A DNA stretch of 48,014 bases from an uncultured Enterococcus sp. (GCF_913775425.1 NZ_CAJYIS010000059.1:1-48014); one strand, 5' to 3'; shown: positions 25,635 through 36,048, numbered from the stretch's first letter. Notes: generated by a model from the letters alone, not told the origin. A program made the numbers and translations.

Positions 25635-28600
25635 TCATAAGGATAGCACGTTTTGCTCAGAAAGCAAGACCAAATACGTTTTGGTTACTTCTTTTCCTAA
25701 AGACTGCTCCAAGGCTTGTTTATATAGACGCAATTGCCCTCGGTAACGTTCAGCTAGTTGCATCGCGGTTTGTCCTGAGCGAATGTGGTCGGTTTTAAAA
25801 TCATATAATACAATCGATTCATCGTATTCGATATACCCATCGATAATGCCATGAATCAACAATTCTGAATGCGGATCATCAAAATCTTGATAAATGTCTG
25901 CTGCTGCTTTTAGCATCGAAAAAGGTTGTTCTCGAAAGACTCGTTGTGGCTGTTGTAACAATTCTTGTCCTAATGGTGTATCAAAAAACCATACTAAATG
26001 ATCGATATTAATGGCTGCCACCATCTCACTAGGAAACTGTTTCGTTGCCAGTAATGCTGTCTTTTGTTGTTCTAAAGAAGCTTTAGTGGGCTTTTTAGTC
26101 AAATCAACTTGCTGCAATAAATAATGTGTCGCTTGTCCTACAACGGTCGCTTTGACTTCCTTTTTTGCTAAAAATTTTGGTTGACTAAACGTATCGACTT
26201 GGCGATAGGCCTTTTCTTGCGGTGCATTCCAATCTAACAGTTGCAATTCTTGTTCGTCTGGATCATTATATAGCCGCTTGATTTCTGATACCGACTGATA
26301 ACTAGATGTCTTCGTTGCTTTTTCATAGGGATAGACATAATTGAGGCGTTTCACTAGCGTATCTGATAATGCACCAAATTCAGTTGTTGTGAAGATCTGT
26401 TGTGGTGCGTGCGCTAACTGAGCCTTCATTTCTTGATAACGTGTATTCAGTGTTTCATTGTCAACAAACGCAAAAGAAAATCGCCCATCATGGCTGATTT
26501 TCTTCCCTCTTAAACGAAGTTCGTCTAAAAAAGGTTCGAATAAAGGATGTCGAACTAATGTCATTCCGATCCAGTCCATCAAAGACGCTTTAGTCGATAG
26601 ACGCAGTTGCGGATCTAAAAATTGTTCTGTTTGAGACAATGCTTTTGACCATTTACCTAACGCTTCTTCTTGTGTTTTATACGAACCCACCAAAAAGAGT
26701 TTTTGCTCTGCACGCGTCAAGGCAACATATAATTTACGCATTTCTTCTGATAACAATTTAACGAGTTTGATTTGTTGGATAGCCAGATAAGGCAAACTCG
26801 TAAAACTCGTACGTGTCTCGTCGATCCACTTGACGCCCAGGCCAAAGTGTTCGTCCATCAAATAAGGTTTTACTAGATCTTGCGTATTGACTTCTTTGGT
26901 CATATCCATCACAAAAACTACTGGAAATTCTAATCCTTTACTTGCATGGATCGTCATCACTTGGATCGATTCTTCTTGGACTTTTGCGACTGGCTGAGAC
27001 AGGTCTTTGTTTTTCTCACGCATTTTCTCAATGAACCGAATAAATGGATAGAGCCCTCGGAAACTCGTTTCTTCATAGCGTTGCGCTCGATTGACCAAGG
27101 CCATTAAGTTGGCATAGCGTTGTTCACCTGAAGGCAGTCCTAAAACATAATCTGGATATGCTGTTTTAGCATAGATATCTTGTAAGACCGTTGCGATCGG
27201 TTGCCGTTTTGCCAGTTCGCGCCATGCGTTCAATTGATCTAAAAAACGCGTCAGCTTCGGTTTTAATAGCACATGCTCTTCTGGATAGCACACTACCGCT
27301 TGATAAAAGGTCGAATCGGGATGTTCTAAACGAATATCTGCTAGTTCCGATTCATTTAATCCGACAATAGGCGAACGCAAGACGCTGACTAGCGGGATAT
27401 CTTGCAGTGGATTGTCGATGATCTGCAACAAACTTAACATCACTTTTATCTCGGTTGCTTGGAAATAGTTTTGTGCATCTTTGATCGCAAGCGGTAACTG
27501 GTATTCTTGAAAAATATCGATCATCGTCAAATGTGCACTACGTGTCGGCGTCAGTAACACGATATCTTGATAAGAAAGTGGACGCAATGTGGCCGTTTTA
27601 CGGTCAAAGATCGGATAGCGTTGTTCGATCAAGTCTCGTATTTTTTGCGCCACGAGATGAATCTCGCCTTCTGTTTTCGTGCTGATCACCGTTTCTTTTG
27701 CTGTGGTCTGCTTTTCATAAATCAATAATTCAGGTACGAGCTGTTGGTTACTCCCTTCAGGATAATATGTCGCTCCACTCACTAAACGCGCTTCATCTTG
27801 ATAGTCGATTTGCCCCACGCGTTGGTCCATCAATTGTTCGAAGATCAAATTGGTAAACGCCAATACTTCTTGACGTGAACGGAAATTTTCCTTTAAATCG
27901 ATTTTCTCCCCCATCTGATGCGCTTTAAAGGCAGCGTATTTTTCAATAAATAATGTTGGATCGGCTAAACGAAAAGCGTAAATCGACTGTTTGACGTCGC
28001 CTACCATAAAAAGGTTCCCTGGTTGATGGGTCGCCACACTCTCTAAGATTGCTTGTTGCAAGCGATTGATATCTTGATATTCATCCACCAACACTTCATG
28101 AATGCTGTCACGATATGCTGCTTGAACATCTAATTCTGGCGTTTTCACTTGTAAAATCGCCAGTGTTAAGTGTTCTAAATCGTTGAAATCCAATATATTT
28201 TTTTGTTGTTTACTTTTTTGATAGCGTGCCATAAATTCATGGACCAAGCGTACCGCTTCTTTTACGATCGGTTGTGATGCCGCCAAAATCGTACGCATTT
28301 GTTCAGGCGGATAAGGTAGCAAGACACTTGCTTCTTGTACCAATTGCTTGGCGAGTTCTCGTAAAGGTTTGACCAATTGTGCGCTCTCTTTGTCTTCTGC
28401 CTTGCGATAACTTGGAAAACGATCAAACGAAATACTGGTTAACGCTTCATAGAGTAGATCGATTTGATCTTGTTCTAAATACGCAAGCAAGCGTGCAATT
28501 TGTTGTTGTTCCGTTTCCAAAAGAAGTGCTAATTTGTCTAACTGTTGACCATAAGCATACGCTTTGAGCAACTGTTGTTTTGCTTCACCTAATTTTTCTG

Positions 28601-29282
28601 CAATCTGTACTTTAATACACGTTTGATACAGTGGCGTTTTCGTGATATCTTCTTCTACTTTATAAGCGTCTGGCAATGCATCTAACCAAGCCACAGGATC
28701 TGGATTGGCCCTAGAAAATTCGTACAACTGTAGCAATAATTCTCCTAGCATTTGATCCGATCGATCGCTCATAAAATTCTCGACAAAGGCATAAAATTCT
28801 GGGGTTTTTGCTTCGTAAGCTTCTTCGATCAACGTTTCCATTACTTCTTCTTTTAAAAGAAGGCGCTCCGTTTCATCAGTTAACAAACGAAAACCAGGTT
28901 CTAAATCCAGGACGTAATAATATTTACGGATAACACGTAAGCAAAATGCGTGCAACGTTGAAATCATCGCTGTCGGCAACAACTGGATCTGCTTTAAAAA
29001 CCACTGACGTTCTTGAGCACTTGCTGTGTGGAGCAATTCTTTTAGCGCAACTTCGATCCGCTGCTTCATCTCTCTTGCAGCAGCTTCGGTAAAGGTCACG
29101 ATCAACAATTCATCGATCGCATGTCCTTGTTTAATCTTCTCAATCACGCGTTGGACTAAAATACGTGTTTTTCCTGAACCAGCAGAAGCCGAGACCAATA
29201 CATGATGGCCCGTCTCAAAGATCGCTTGCCATTGTTGATCCGTATACATTGCACCCTCTGGCTTATTGGGGATCTTACTCAT
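25635..29282 (-). CDS. addA: AddA/RexA helicase-nuclease subunit
   Basis: The helicase subunit of the AddAB/RexAB complex, which processes double-strand breaks for recombination and recognises Chi. The 1215-residue protein has Walker A SASAGSGKTR (near residue 33), the UvrD-type motif II VLVDEYQDINRL, motif IV-VI segments (VMTIHASKGLEFPVVFV, LYVALTRAEQKL) and a C-terminal PD-(D/E)xK nuclease (IHGIIDGYIEY, YDFKTDH). The length matches Bacillus AddA. It overlaps the rexB stop by eight bases, so the two are translationally linked. Confidence 0.97.
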   Translation of the reverse strand: MSKIPNKPEGAMYTDQQWQAIFETGHHVLVSASAGSGKTRILVQRVIEKIKQGHAIDELLIVTFTEAAAREMKQRIEVALKELLHTASAQERQWFLKQIQLLPTAMISTLHAFCLRVIRKYYYVLDLEPGFRLLTDETERLLLKEEVMETLIEEAYEAKTPEFYAFVENFMSDRSDQMLGELLLQLYEFSRANPDPVAWLDALPDAYKVEEDITKTPLYQTCIKVQIAEKLGEAKQQLLKAYAYGQQLDKLALLLETEQQQIARLLAYLEQDQIDLLYEALTSISFDRFPSYRKAEDKESAQLVKPLRELAKQLVQEASVLLPYPPEQMRTILAASQPIVKEAVRLVHEFMARYQKSKQQKNILDFNDLEHLTLAILQVKTPELDVQAAYRDSIHEVLVDEYQDINRLQQAILESVATHQPGNLFMVGDVKQSIYAFRLADPTLFIEKYAAFKAHQMGEKIDLKENFRSRQEVLAFTNLIFEQLMDQRVGQIDYQDEARLVSGATYYPEGSNQQLVPELLIYEKQTTAKETVISTKTEGEIHLVAQKIRDLIEQRYPIFDRKTATLRPLSYQDIVLLTPTRSAHLTMIDIFQEYQLPLAIKDAQNYFQATEIKVMLSLLQIIDNPLQDIPLVSVLRSPIVGLNESELADIRLEHPDSTFYQAVVCYPEEHVLLKPKLTRFLDQLNAWRELAKRQPIATVLQDIYAKTAYPDYVLGLPSGEQRYANLMALVNRAQRYEETSFRGLYPFIRFIEKMREKNKDLSQPVAKVQEESIQVMTIHASKGLEFPVVFVMDMTKEVNTQDLVKPYLMDEHFGLGVKWIDETRTSFTSLPYLAIQQIKLVKLLSEEMRKLYVALTRAEQKLFLVGSYKTQEEALGKWSKALSQTEQFLDPQLRLSTKASLMDWIGMTLVRHPLFEPFLDELRLRGKKISHDGRFSFAFVDNETLNTRYQEMKAQLAHAPQQIFTTTEFGALSDTLVKRLNYVYPYEKATKTSSYQSVSEIKRLYNDPDEQELQLLDWNAPQEKAYRQVDTFSQPKFLAKKEVKATVVGQATHYLLQQVDLTKKPTKASLEQQKTALLATKQFPSEMVAAINIDHLVWFFDTPLGQELLQQPQRVFREQPFSMLKAAADIYQDFDDPHSELLIHGIIDGYIEYDESIVLYDFKTDHIRSGQTAMQLAERYRGQLRLYKQALEQSLGKEVTKTYLVLLSEQNVLSL

Positions 29283-32200
29283 GAATAATACCCTCCATTT
29301 TTTTCAATATTTCTTGTTTTGGTATGGTTTCAATTTTTTGGTAGTGGTTTTCTGGCAACATCGCATCGAATTTGCAAACACTACGAAATGGGCAATGTTC
29401 ACACGCTCTAGCTTGTTTTTCCACTCGTAGACTAGGATTTAACGCAATCTCACCACTTTGCAAACGATCGGCGCTATGACGCATTTTTTCTCGATTATAC
29501 GCTCTTAATGTCTCAACTTCGTTTGGCGTATAAAAGCGGTCTTTACTTTGAGCAATCATAGTGTAGTCATCATGTTTGTCTTTGCGAATGGGAAATACTT
29601 CAGAATGCTGACTTTTAACCAAACTTGTGTCGTAAGCGGCAAATAAAGCCTGATCTTGAATAAAGAGTCCAGAATATTTATACGCCTTCAACCGTTCACT
29701 TTCGCGTTTTTCTTCCGCTGTACTTCCACTTATCAAAGGATCTTGCATTTTTACATAGTACGCCCCAGCTGGCTGTACTTCACGCTTACCTACTAACTGT
29801 GCCGCATCTTGCAAGACGACATCTAAATACGTCACCAGTTGCATGGCTAGCCCATAGTAAACTTCAGTCGGATCAAATTCTTTTTTACTAGATTTGTAGT
29901 CGACAACAGAAAGATACGTTTTTTGGTCGACATCGACTTGGTCGATGCGATCGATTTTTCCTCTGACGTACAGCTTACCTCCGCTAGCTAAATCAAGTTC
30001 TAATCCCTTGATTCCTTTTTTCGCCGCTACTTGACCAAATAATACTTCTGTTTGAACTGGAGATAATTTGGTTTTTTGGCTTTGTTCGTGTAATGCCCAA
30101 CTGACCCGGTTGATCGTTTTGCCTAATTGTTGGAACAAAAAGTCCATCCGAGCCGAACGACTAAGTAGTTGATAGCGTGTTTCGCCAAAAATTTCTTTTA
30201 AGACTTGTTGCATGAATTCTCGTCTAGTTTCTGGTGTTAAACTCGATAAACTAATATTTTCTTTGATCAAAATACTTAAAAAGCGATCAAGTGCATCGTG
30301 GAAAAATTCACCGGTAACAGCAGGTGTAATCCCATAGATATCGCGTTCTTTCAACTGTAGCCCATATTGCATAAAGTAACGATATTCACATTCGTGGAAG
30401 GTTTCAAGACGTGAAACCGAACTATACATTTCACGCCCATATAATCGTTGGGCTTGTTCTTGCGTTAGAGCAACAGGTACGTTCTGATCATCTTGACTTA
30501 AAAACACGCGTTGCGCCAATGTATTCCATTTGCTTTGTCTAACTTTACGCTGTAGTTGGGACCAAGCAGTCGGTAGCGAACGTTCGTCTTGTTTCGCTTG
30601 CCTTGTTAGCTGATTGATCTGTCTGATCGCCCCTCGATATGACCCGACATAATCTAAAGGATCCGCAGTCAACGTGAGCAATCCTTTTTTCACGAGTAGC
30701 TGTGGCATACTTGATAAAAAGCGTGCGAGATATGGTGAAGGTTGCAAGGTATGATCGGTTTCAGAAGTCGCTGGATACGTCAAATACAACAATTGCGTAC
30801 TCGATAAAAATAAACTATAGGCCACGTATGGTTCTTTTTGACGTGTTTCTTTTGCCCGGTCATAAATATAGCCTAATTCACCTAATTGTTCATTTAACCA
30901 TTCGCGTTCTGTGACATCTAATAACGTATGATTTTCGACTTTACGTGGAAAAGCAGTTTCTGTTAACCCTAAAGCAAAGGTCACTTTACTTTGATTTGGA
31001 CGCGCTAAATCCAAACGATTGATTTGCACTTGATCTAGTGAAGTCGGAATTTTACCGAAGCTCAAATTTTCTAAACTGCTCATCAATAATACAGTAAATC
31101 CTTCCCAGTCAAATGCTTCCTCGTCATAGATATTCACAAATTCATCTAGAATATCCATTAAATGTTGCCATGTTTGTTCATGGTTACGCGCTTCATCTAA
31201 TTGACCACGTAAAACTGCTTGATTGCGCCACTGGATGAGTTGTTGATCAATTTGTTGCTCCAATAAAAACTGATAAAACAACGTGATTGCTTCTTTCATC
31301 GTACGGGCTTTTTTTAATTTGCTTAACGGTTGATACAATTGTGTGTAAAAGGCGCGACGCAACTGATTTGTCTTCAACGTTAAGGCTTCATCTCTGATCG
31401 GTTGTCCTAAGATAGGATCATAAGCGTAGATCTCCCAGTCCGTTTTACTGATCCATAACGTACCGCTTAGATGATGAGCCAAACTAATGTTTTCTGTTTG
31501 ATCCACCAATTCGCGAAAAGAAGCGATTGGTTTATCATAGTCTGTTGGGATAAACAGTTCTGATTTTAAAAGATTAAAAATATCGGTTTCGCGATAATAA
31601 TAACGATCTAAATCAAACCACGTTGCTAAAAATTGAACAATTGGATGCTGACGAATTAACTTTTCTTGATCGATATAAAATGGAATATCCAATTCACTAA
31701 AAATCGGTTCGATATAAGGAACATAAAGTGCTAGATCTAACGTAGACAATTGAATATCTTTATAGGTCAACGGGAGCTGATGTTTATGTTCTCGACTGAC
31801 CAAACGCTTGATTTCTAGACCGATTTGACGGACTTCTTCTTCTGGTGTTTCGACTTGCCAAATCGTTGCATATTCACTCATTACCGAATCGATCGTTACA
31901 CCTTGCATCTGCTGGGTACTCTCCCAAAATTCAGACAGTGCCAAGCGTCCTTTGCTACGCGGTGTTGTCGCAAGCGGCGTATCGATCACATGATCAGGCA
32001 AGATCGTCAGCTGGTGTTGGTTCATCCAAGTCGCAATCTGAGTATACGTTCTAGCAGCATCATAGAATAAATCAAGCACCTGGGTATGTTGCTGACGATT
32101 CGTCAAAATAAGATCTACAGTTAACGTACTGTGTGTCATGAGTTGGGTCAGTAATTGGAACTCTTTGGCTTGAAAAGATGAGAACCCTGTTACAATAAAC

Positions 32201-32829
32201 AGCGTTTGCTTTAATTGCGCTGCTAAAGTCGCCTCTGGTGTTTTCAAATACTGGATCAACCATTGTAGAGGATCATAGAGCGTGACTTGATGGTGCACGA
32301 GTTCTTGTTCATATGCTGTAAAAATCAACGTCAATTCACTTAATTTTGTTTGCAATTCACGTTTTAACGTAATTTGTGTCGTGTCGATTTCCTGTAATTG
32401 TTCCGTCGTAAGTCCACTCAATTGAAATTCTTGATACAACTCGAGTAATTGGGTCAAAAACCCTACTTTATCGATCTCCCCACGAAATAGGTGCAATTGT
32501 TCCTTTAGATTGGTCAACACCTTACGCATGAGTAATTTAGCACCGATTTCTGTAATCGTGTCTGCTTGATAGTGTCCGCTTTGCTGTGCGTAATACCAAG
32601 ACAGACGTTGGAAACTAAAAATCTGTGTCTTCATACTACTAAAATGCGTCTGCTCGCTTTCTTGTTTCAAGGCTTGTAAAATTTCGATTTCTCGTTCAAA
32701 TTTATTGTAGTTAGGGACCAAAAAAAAGACACGATGGTTGGCATCTTGTTGTAACCACTCGTCTGCTTTTTGGACTAACGTCTCTGTGTGATCACACACA
32801 CCATCGCCTAAGACAAATTGTACTGTCAT
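29275..32829 (-). CDS. rexB: RexB/AddB nuclease subunit
   Basis: The second subunit of the break-repair helicase-nuclease, 1184 residues. The C-terminal nuclease domain has VVDYKSSKKEFD and the iron-sulfur cysteines: one in FHECEYRYF, three in CEHCPFRSVCKF. The N-terminus (MTVQFVLGDGVCDHTETL) lacks the GxxGxGKT Walker A of Bacillus AddB, as in the RexB form of Lactobacillales, so ATP-driven movement rests on AddA. First gene of the operon; a LexA-like box lies 40 bases upstream. Confidence 0.95.
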   Translation of the reverse strand: MTVQFVLGDGVCDHTETLVQKADEWLQQDANHRVFFLVPNYNKFEREIEILQALKQESEQTHFSSMKTQIFSFQRLSWYYAQQSGHYQADTITEIGAKLLMRKVLTNLKEQLHLFRGEIDKVGFLTQLLELYQEFQLSGLTTEQLQEIDTTQITLKRELQTKLSELTLIFTAYEQELVHHQVTLYDPLQWLIQYLKTPEATLAAQLKQTLFIVTGFSSFQAKEFQLLTQLMTHSTLTVDLILTNRQQHTQVLDLFYDAARTYTQIATWMNQHQLTILPDHVIDTPLATTPRSKGRLALSEFWESTQQMQGVTIDSVMSEYATIWQVETPEEEVRQIGLEIKRLVSREHKHQLPLTYKDIQLSTLDLALYVPYIEPIFSELDIPFYIDQEKLIRQHPIVQFLATWFDLDRYYYRETDIFNLLKSELFIPTDYDKPIASFRELVDQTENISLAHHLSGTLWISKTDWEIYAYDPILGQPIRDEALTLKTNQLRRAFYTQLYQPLSKLKKARTMKEAITLFYQFLLEQQIDQQLIQWRNQAVLRGQLDEARNHEQTWQHLMDILDEFVNIYDEEAFDWEGFTVLLMSSLENLSFGKIPTSLDQVQINRLDLARPNQSKVTFALGLTETAFPRKVENHTLLDVTEREWLNEQLGELGYIYDRAKETRQKEPYVAYSLFLSSTQLLYLTYPATSETDHTLQPSPYLARFLSSMPQLLVKKGLLTLTADPLDYVGSYRGAIRQINQLTRQAKQDERSLPTAWSQLQRKVRQSKWNTLAQRVFLSQDDQNVPVALTQEQAQRLYGREMYSSVSRLETFHECEYRYFMQYGLQLKERDIYGITPAVTGEFFHDALDRFLSILIKENISLSSLTPETRREFMQQVLKEIFGETRYQLLSRSARMDFLFQQLGKTINRVSWALHEQSQKTKLSPVQTEVLFGQVAAKKGIKGLELDLASGGKLYVRGKIDRIDQVDVDQKTYLSVVDYKSSKKEFDPTEVYYGLAMQLVTYLDVVLQDAAQLVGKREVQPAGAYYVKMQDPLISGSTAEEKRESERLKAYKYSGLFIQDQALFAAYDTSLVKSQHSEVFPIRKDKHDDYTMIAQSKDRFYTPNEVETLRAYNREKMRHSADRLQSGEIALNPSLRVEKQARACEHCPFRSVCKFDAMLPENHYQKIETIPKQEILKKMEGIIHE

Positions 32830-32868
32830 CGTTTCCTCGTCCTCTCTTTATATTAATTTTAAAAAAAC

Positions 32869-32882
32869 AAAACATATGTTCA
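32869..32882 (-). promoter_or_regulatory. LexA-like box in front of rexB-addA
   Basis: On the minus strand TGAACATATGTTTT matches the inner 12 positions of the Gram-positive LexA consensus (GAACRNRYGTTY). It starts one base after the likely -10, TGGTAAAAT, so it would cover the start of transcription. Regulation is inferred. Confidence 0.6.
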
Positions 32883-32993
32883 TTTTACCATTATTCGTAC
32901 TTTTTTTCTTGGCCTTTCCATGAAAAATTCGAGAAGTTCACACGTTATCCTTCTTGCATCAAATTCTTTTCAATATATGGTTTTTTTAGAGTA

Positions 32994-33002
32994 TGTTATA
33001 CT
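32994..33002 (+). promoter_or_regulatory. Promoter of the HdeD-like gene
   Basis: Extended -10 TGTTATACT (32994-33002), about 44 bases before the start; the -35 region is weak. Confidence 0.5.
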
Positions 33003-33045
33003 ATACACAAGTCCAACGAGACAATAAAAAAAGAGGTGAATCTAT

Positions 33046-33573
33046 ATGAGACAATTTTTAGATCATATGCAACGTTACGCTTGGGTTCGAACGATCGTTT
33101 ATGTTATTATCGGCTTTTTATTATTGATCGAACCTAAAAAGTTTTTTAACGGAGTGGTGTATGTATTAGCCGCTTATGTCGCAATCATGGGGATCATGAA
33201 TTTATGGACCACATATCGCATGCGCAAAGACACTGGTTTTGTCGGATTTGGCGTGACAAGTGGTGTATTGCTTCTCATCGCTGCTTTGGCCATTTTAGTT
33301 TTGTCAAAACCAATTATCTCGATCTTCCCGATTTTCTTTGGGATTATTTTGATTATTCAAGGGTTAGTGTATTTGATGCAACAGCCTAAAGGTGTACGCG
33401 TGGTCAATCGTACACGTTGGCCCCGAGTAGTGTTTGGGTTATGTTTATTGATTGTCGGATTGTTACTTTTATTCAATCCCTTCAAAAGTATCTTACTTGC
33501 GCTACAACTAGCAGGTGTTGTGATCATTTTATCAGGTATTGAAACCTTGATCACTTCTCTACGTTCACGTTAA
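33046..33573 (+). CDS. HdeD-family (DUF308) membrane protein
   Basis: A 175-residue protein with six hydrophobic segments in three tandem pairs and short loops, the pattern of the HdeD/DUF308 family (GFLLLIEPKKFFNGVVYVLA and GIILIIQGLVYL repeats of the same theme). In E. coli HdeD takes part in acid resistance; no function is established in Firmicutes. The start has AAAGAGGTGA upstream. Single gene ending at a terminator; divergent from rexB. Confidence 0.8.
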   Translation: MRQFLDHMQRYAWVRTIVYVIIGFLLLIEPKKFFNGVVYVLAAYVAIMGIMNLWTTYRMRKDTGFVGFGVTSGVLLLIAALAILVLSKPIISIFPIFFGIILIIQGLVYLMQQPKGVRVVNRTRWPRVVFGLCLLIVGLLLLFNPFKSILLALQLAGVVIILSGIETLITSLRSR

Positions 33574-33580
33574 ACATTAA

Positions 33581-33613
33581 GGCTGTGACAGATGATTGTC
33601 ATAGCCTCTTTTT
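33581..33613 (+). terminator. Terminator of the HdeD-like gene (TGTGACA family)
   Basis: GGCTGTGACA and TGTCATAGCC arms, then CTCTTTTTTT on the plus strand, eight bases after the stop codon. Confidence 0.85.
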
Positions 33614-33636
33614 TTATGATGATTTTTTCATTTTTA

Positions 33637-33664
33637 TTGAAATTTTCAGAATATTTGTTATAGT
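33637..33664 (+). promoter_or_regulatory. Promoter of the DUF1275 gene
   Basis: TTGAAA (33637-33642), 16 bases, TATAGT (33659-33664), followed by AGGTGA before the GTG start. Confidence 0.65.
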
Positions 33665-33697
33665 GTTAGCAAAATCATAGAATATGTAGGTGAAGAT

Positions 33698-34378
33698 GTG
33701 CAAAAAGACATTCATGAGTTTCGCTCGGTAGGGTTGATCCTTGCCTTTATCGGTGGTGCGGTCGATCTATATACGTATATGCATTACGATTCTTTCGCTT
33801 CTGCTCAAACCGGAAATTTAATCTTAGCAATCATGCAAACGATAGATGGTCAATGGGGAAGTGTTTGGAAAAAATTTCTTTCGACACTTTTTTTCTTTTT
33901 AGGCATTTTTTTTGGGAAAGCTTTGATGCATTATTTCCGCAAACGCAGTTGGCCATTTTGGCGTTTGATCATTCTTTATGCAGAAACACTACTCTTTTTC
34001 TTATTCAGTCTATCGTTTATCCACGAGCATACAACGTTAGTGACCATTGCGATTTCCTTTATTACTGCCGCTCAGTGGATCTCATTTGACAAGATCAATG
34101 GTCGTGTCTATACGAGCTTATTTACTACGGGAAATTTAAAAGGCATGGCTGCTGGTCTTTACGATTATCTGTTGACACGAGATAAACAGGCTTTAGGTAC
34201 GTTTATCCATTTTACGTTAGTCGTCGTTGCTTTTTTGATTGGCGCCGTCGTGTTGGGGATTAGTTATCGCGTATTTGCTGAAAAATCGATTTTGATCATC
34301 TCAGCTTTATTTTTATATTTGTCGATCAGTCAAACGATTTTAGTCTTACGGTATTACCGCAGTGATTACTCTGCGTAA
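33698..34378 (+). CDS. YoaK/DUF1275 membrane protein (GTG start)
   Basis: A 226-residue protein with six hydrophobic segments. The N-terminal region GGAVDLYTYMHYDSFASAQTGNLI is the hallmark of the DUF1275/YoaK family (usual G..D...Y......F...QTGN). Function is unknown; some members are suspected transporters. Start is GTG with GTAGGTGAAGAT upstream. Single gene between terminators. Confidence 0.85.
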   Translation: MQKDIHEFRSVGLILAFIGGAVDLYTYMHYDSFASAQTGNLILAIMQTIDGQWGSVWKKFLSTLFFFLGIFFGKALMHYFRKRSWPFWRLIILYAETLLFFLFSLSFIHEHTTLVTIAISFITAAQWISFDKINGRVYTSLFTTGNLKGMAAGLYDYLLTRDKQALGTFIHFTLVVVAFLIGAVVLGISYRVFAEKSILIISALFLYLSISQTILVLRYYRSDYSA

Positions 34379-34386
34379 CACCTAAC

Positions 34387-34437
34387 AAAATGAGCCAAAT
34401 AATTACCGAAACCGGTAGTTATTTGGCTCATTTTTTT
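34387..34437 (+). terminator. Terminator of the DUF1275 gene
   Basis: AAAATGAGCCAAATAA-TACCG and CGGTA-TTATTTGGCTCATTTT arms with a four-base loop and a T run. Related to the AATAAGCC hairpins. Confidence 0.85.
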
Positions 34438-34465
34438 AAAGCTGTCCACTTTTGCTACAGCTTCG
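34438..34465 (-). repeat. Short hairpin repeat beyond thrC
   Basis: AAGCTGT...ACAGCTT, six bases past the thrC stop. The same element, AAAGCTGT-CACTT-T...ACAACTT, lies at 46806-46832 directly beyond the permease stop, each next to a GGCTTATTT-like half arm. On the minus strand it could be a terminator stem. Confidence 0.5.
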
Positions 34466-34470
34466 TTTGG

Positions 34471-35955
34471 TTATTCATTGATATTTAAAATCTCTTTCAC
34501 ACAAGGCAACATCTCATCTACTGGGATGGTACGATCGTGTAAAATAGGGGATTCAAATAATGTTTTTACAGCCGGCGGAACCGTCAGCTTTGTTTCTTCA
34601 TACAGAGCAGTTACCCACCCAAATTCATTTTCAACATGTTTGACTTCATCAAAGGCACGTACCACAGATTCAGGGAATTTATATGGACTTGCCGTCGATA
34701 CGATCAAGGCAGGATCTGAAAGTTGCGTCATTTGGTCTAGTGCATGTTTGGCTACCGCTGTATGTGGATCGATCACATATCCTTCACGATCAAAAACTTG
34801 TTTGATCGCCAATTGCGTTTGTTCATCCGTGGCATATGCCACTAAAAAGTCACTTAATCCTTCACGTAAAGCGACCTCTAATTCATAACTTCCTTTCGTC
34901 GTAAGTTCTTCCATCAAGTAGCTTGTCGTGTCGGTATTTTGTCCTGAAACTTCGTACAATAAACGTTCCAAATTACTTGAAATCAAAATATCCATCGAAG
35001 GCGAGCTCGTGACGTAAAATTCACGATTTCGATCATACGTGCCACTCGTGAAGAAATCTGTTAGCACGTTGTTTTGATTGGATGCACAAATCAATTTTCC
35101 AATCGGCACACCCAGTTTTTTCGCATAGTAAGCCGCTAAAATATTTCCAAAATTTCCAGTCGGTACACTGACATCCAGTGTTTGCCCGTTGGTCAGTTCT
35201 TGTTGGTGTATCAATTGTGCATAAGCATATACATAATAGACGACTTGTGGGATCAAACGCCCGATATTGATTGAATTTGCTGATGAGAATTGTTTTTGAT
35301 GTGATGCCAATGTTTGACGTAACGCAAGATCATTAAACATCTCTTTCACGCGTGTTTGCGCATCGTCGAAATTCCCTTCGACTGCGACAACAAACGTATT
35401 GTCGCCTTTTTGAGTGCGCATTTGCTGTTCTTGAATCTTACTGACGCCTTCTTTAGGATAAAATACAATAATTTTCGTATTCTCGACATCCGCAAACCCT
35501 TCCATTGCCGCTTTTCCTGTATCTCCAGAAGTGGCCGTTAAAATCACTAATTCATTTGTCGACTGATTTTTCTTTGCCGCAGTCGTCATCAAGTAAGGTA
35601 AGATCGATAACGCCATATCTTTAAAGGCTAATGTCGGACCATGGAATAATTCTAAATAATACTCCGTCCCCACTTTTTTTACAGGTGCAATAACGTCGGT
35701 ATCAAATTTATCGTCGTAAGCCGCTTTGATACACGCTTTTAATTCAGCTTCTGAAAAATCACTATAAAAAGCTTTCATGATCAATAGCGCGATCTCTTGA
35801 TACGATTGTCCCTTTAATTGTTCAAAGTCTAAGTTTACTTGTGGGAAATGTTCAGGTACAAATAACCCACCATCTGTAGCTAATCCTTGTAAAATCGCTT
35901 GTGACGCTGTAACGTGTTGTTGTCCACCACGCGTACTCGTGTAGATTGTTGTCAT
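34471..35955 (-). CDS. thrC: Threonine synthase
   Basis: Makes threonine from O-phosphohomoserine using PLP. The 494-residue protein is the long fungal/proteobacterial-like form. Visible are the N-terminal STRGG start, the PLP lysine in FHGPTLAFKDMALS (near residue 112), TATSGDTGKAAMEGF and SVPTGNFGNILAAYY, which binds the cofactor phosphate. It stands alone here, without hom or thrB. Start ATG 35955 with AAAAGAGGTC upstream. Confidence 0.95.
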   Translation of the reverse strand: MTTIYTSTRGGQQHVTASQAILQGLATDGGLFVPEHFPQVNLDFEQLKGQSYQEIALLIMKAFYSDFSEAELKACIKAAYDDKFDTDVIAPVKKVGTEYYLELFHGPTLAFKDMALSILPYLMTTAAKKNQSTNELVILTATSGDTGKAAMEGFADVENTKIIVFYPKEGVSKIQEQQMRTQKGDNTFVVAVEGNFDDAQTRVKEMFNDLALRQTLASHQKQFSSANSINIGRLIPQVVYYVYAYAQLIHQQELTNGQTLDVSVPTGNFGNILAAYYAKKLGVPIGKLICASNQNNVLTDFFTSGTYDRNREFYVTSSPSMDILISSNLERLLYEVSGQNTDTTSYLMEELTTKGSYELEVALREGLSDFLVAYATDEQTQLAIKQVFDREGYVIDPHTAVAKHALDQMTQLSDPALIVSTASPYKFPESVVRAFDEVKHVENEFGWVTALYEETKLTVPPAVKTLFESPILHDRTIPVDEMLPCVKEILNINE

Positions 35956-36048
35956 AACAGACCTCTTTTCATTCTCTCGTAATTTTCATTAGTTTATCAT
36001 TTATTGCGAAAAGAAACTATACTTTCTCTGAAAAAGAACAAGATTTCT

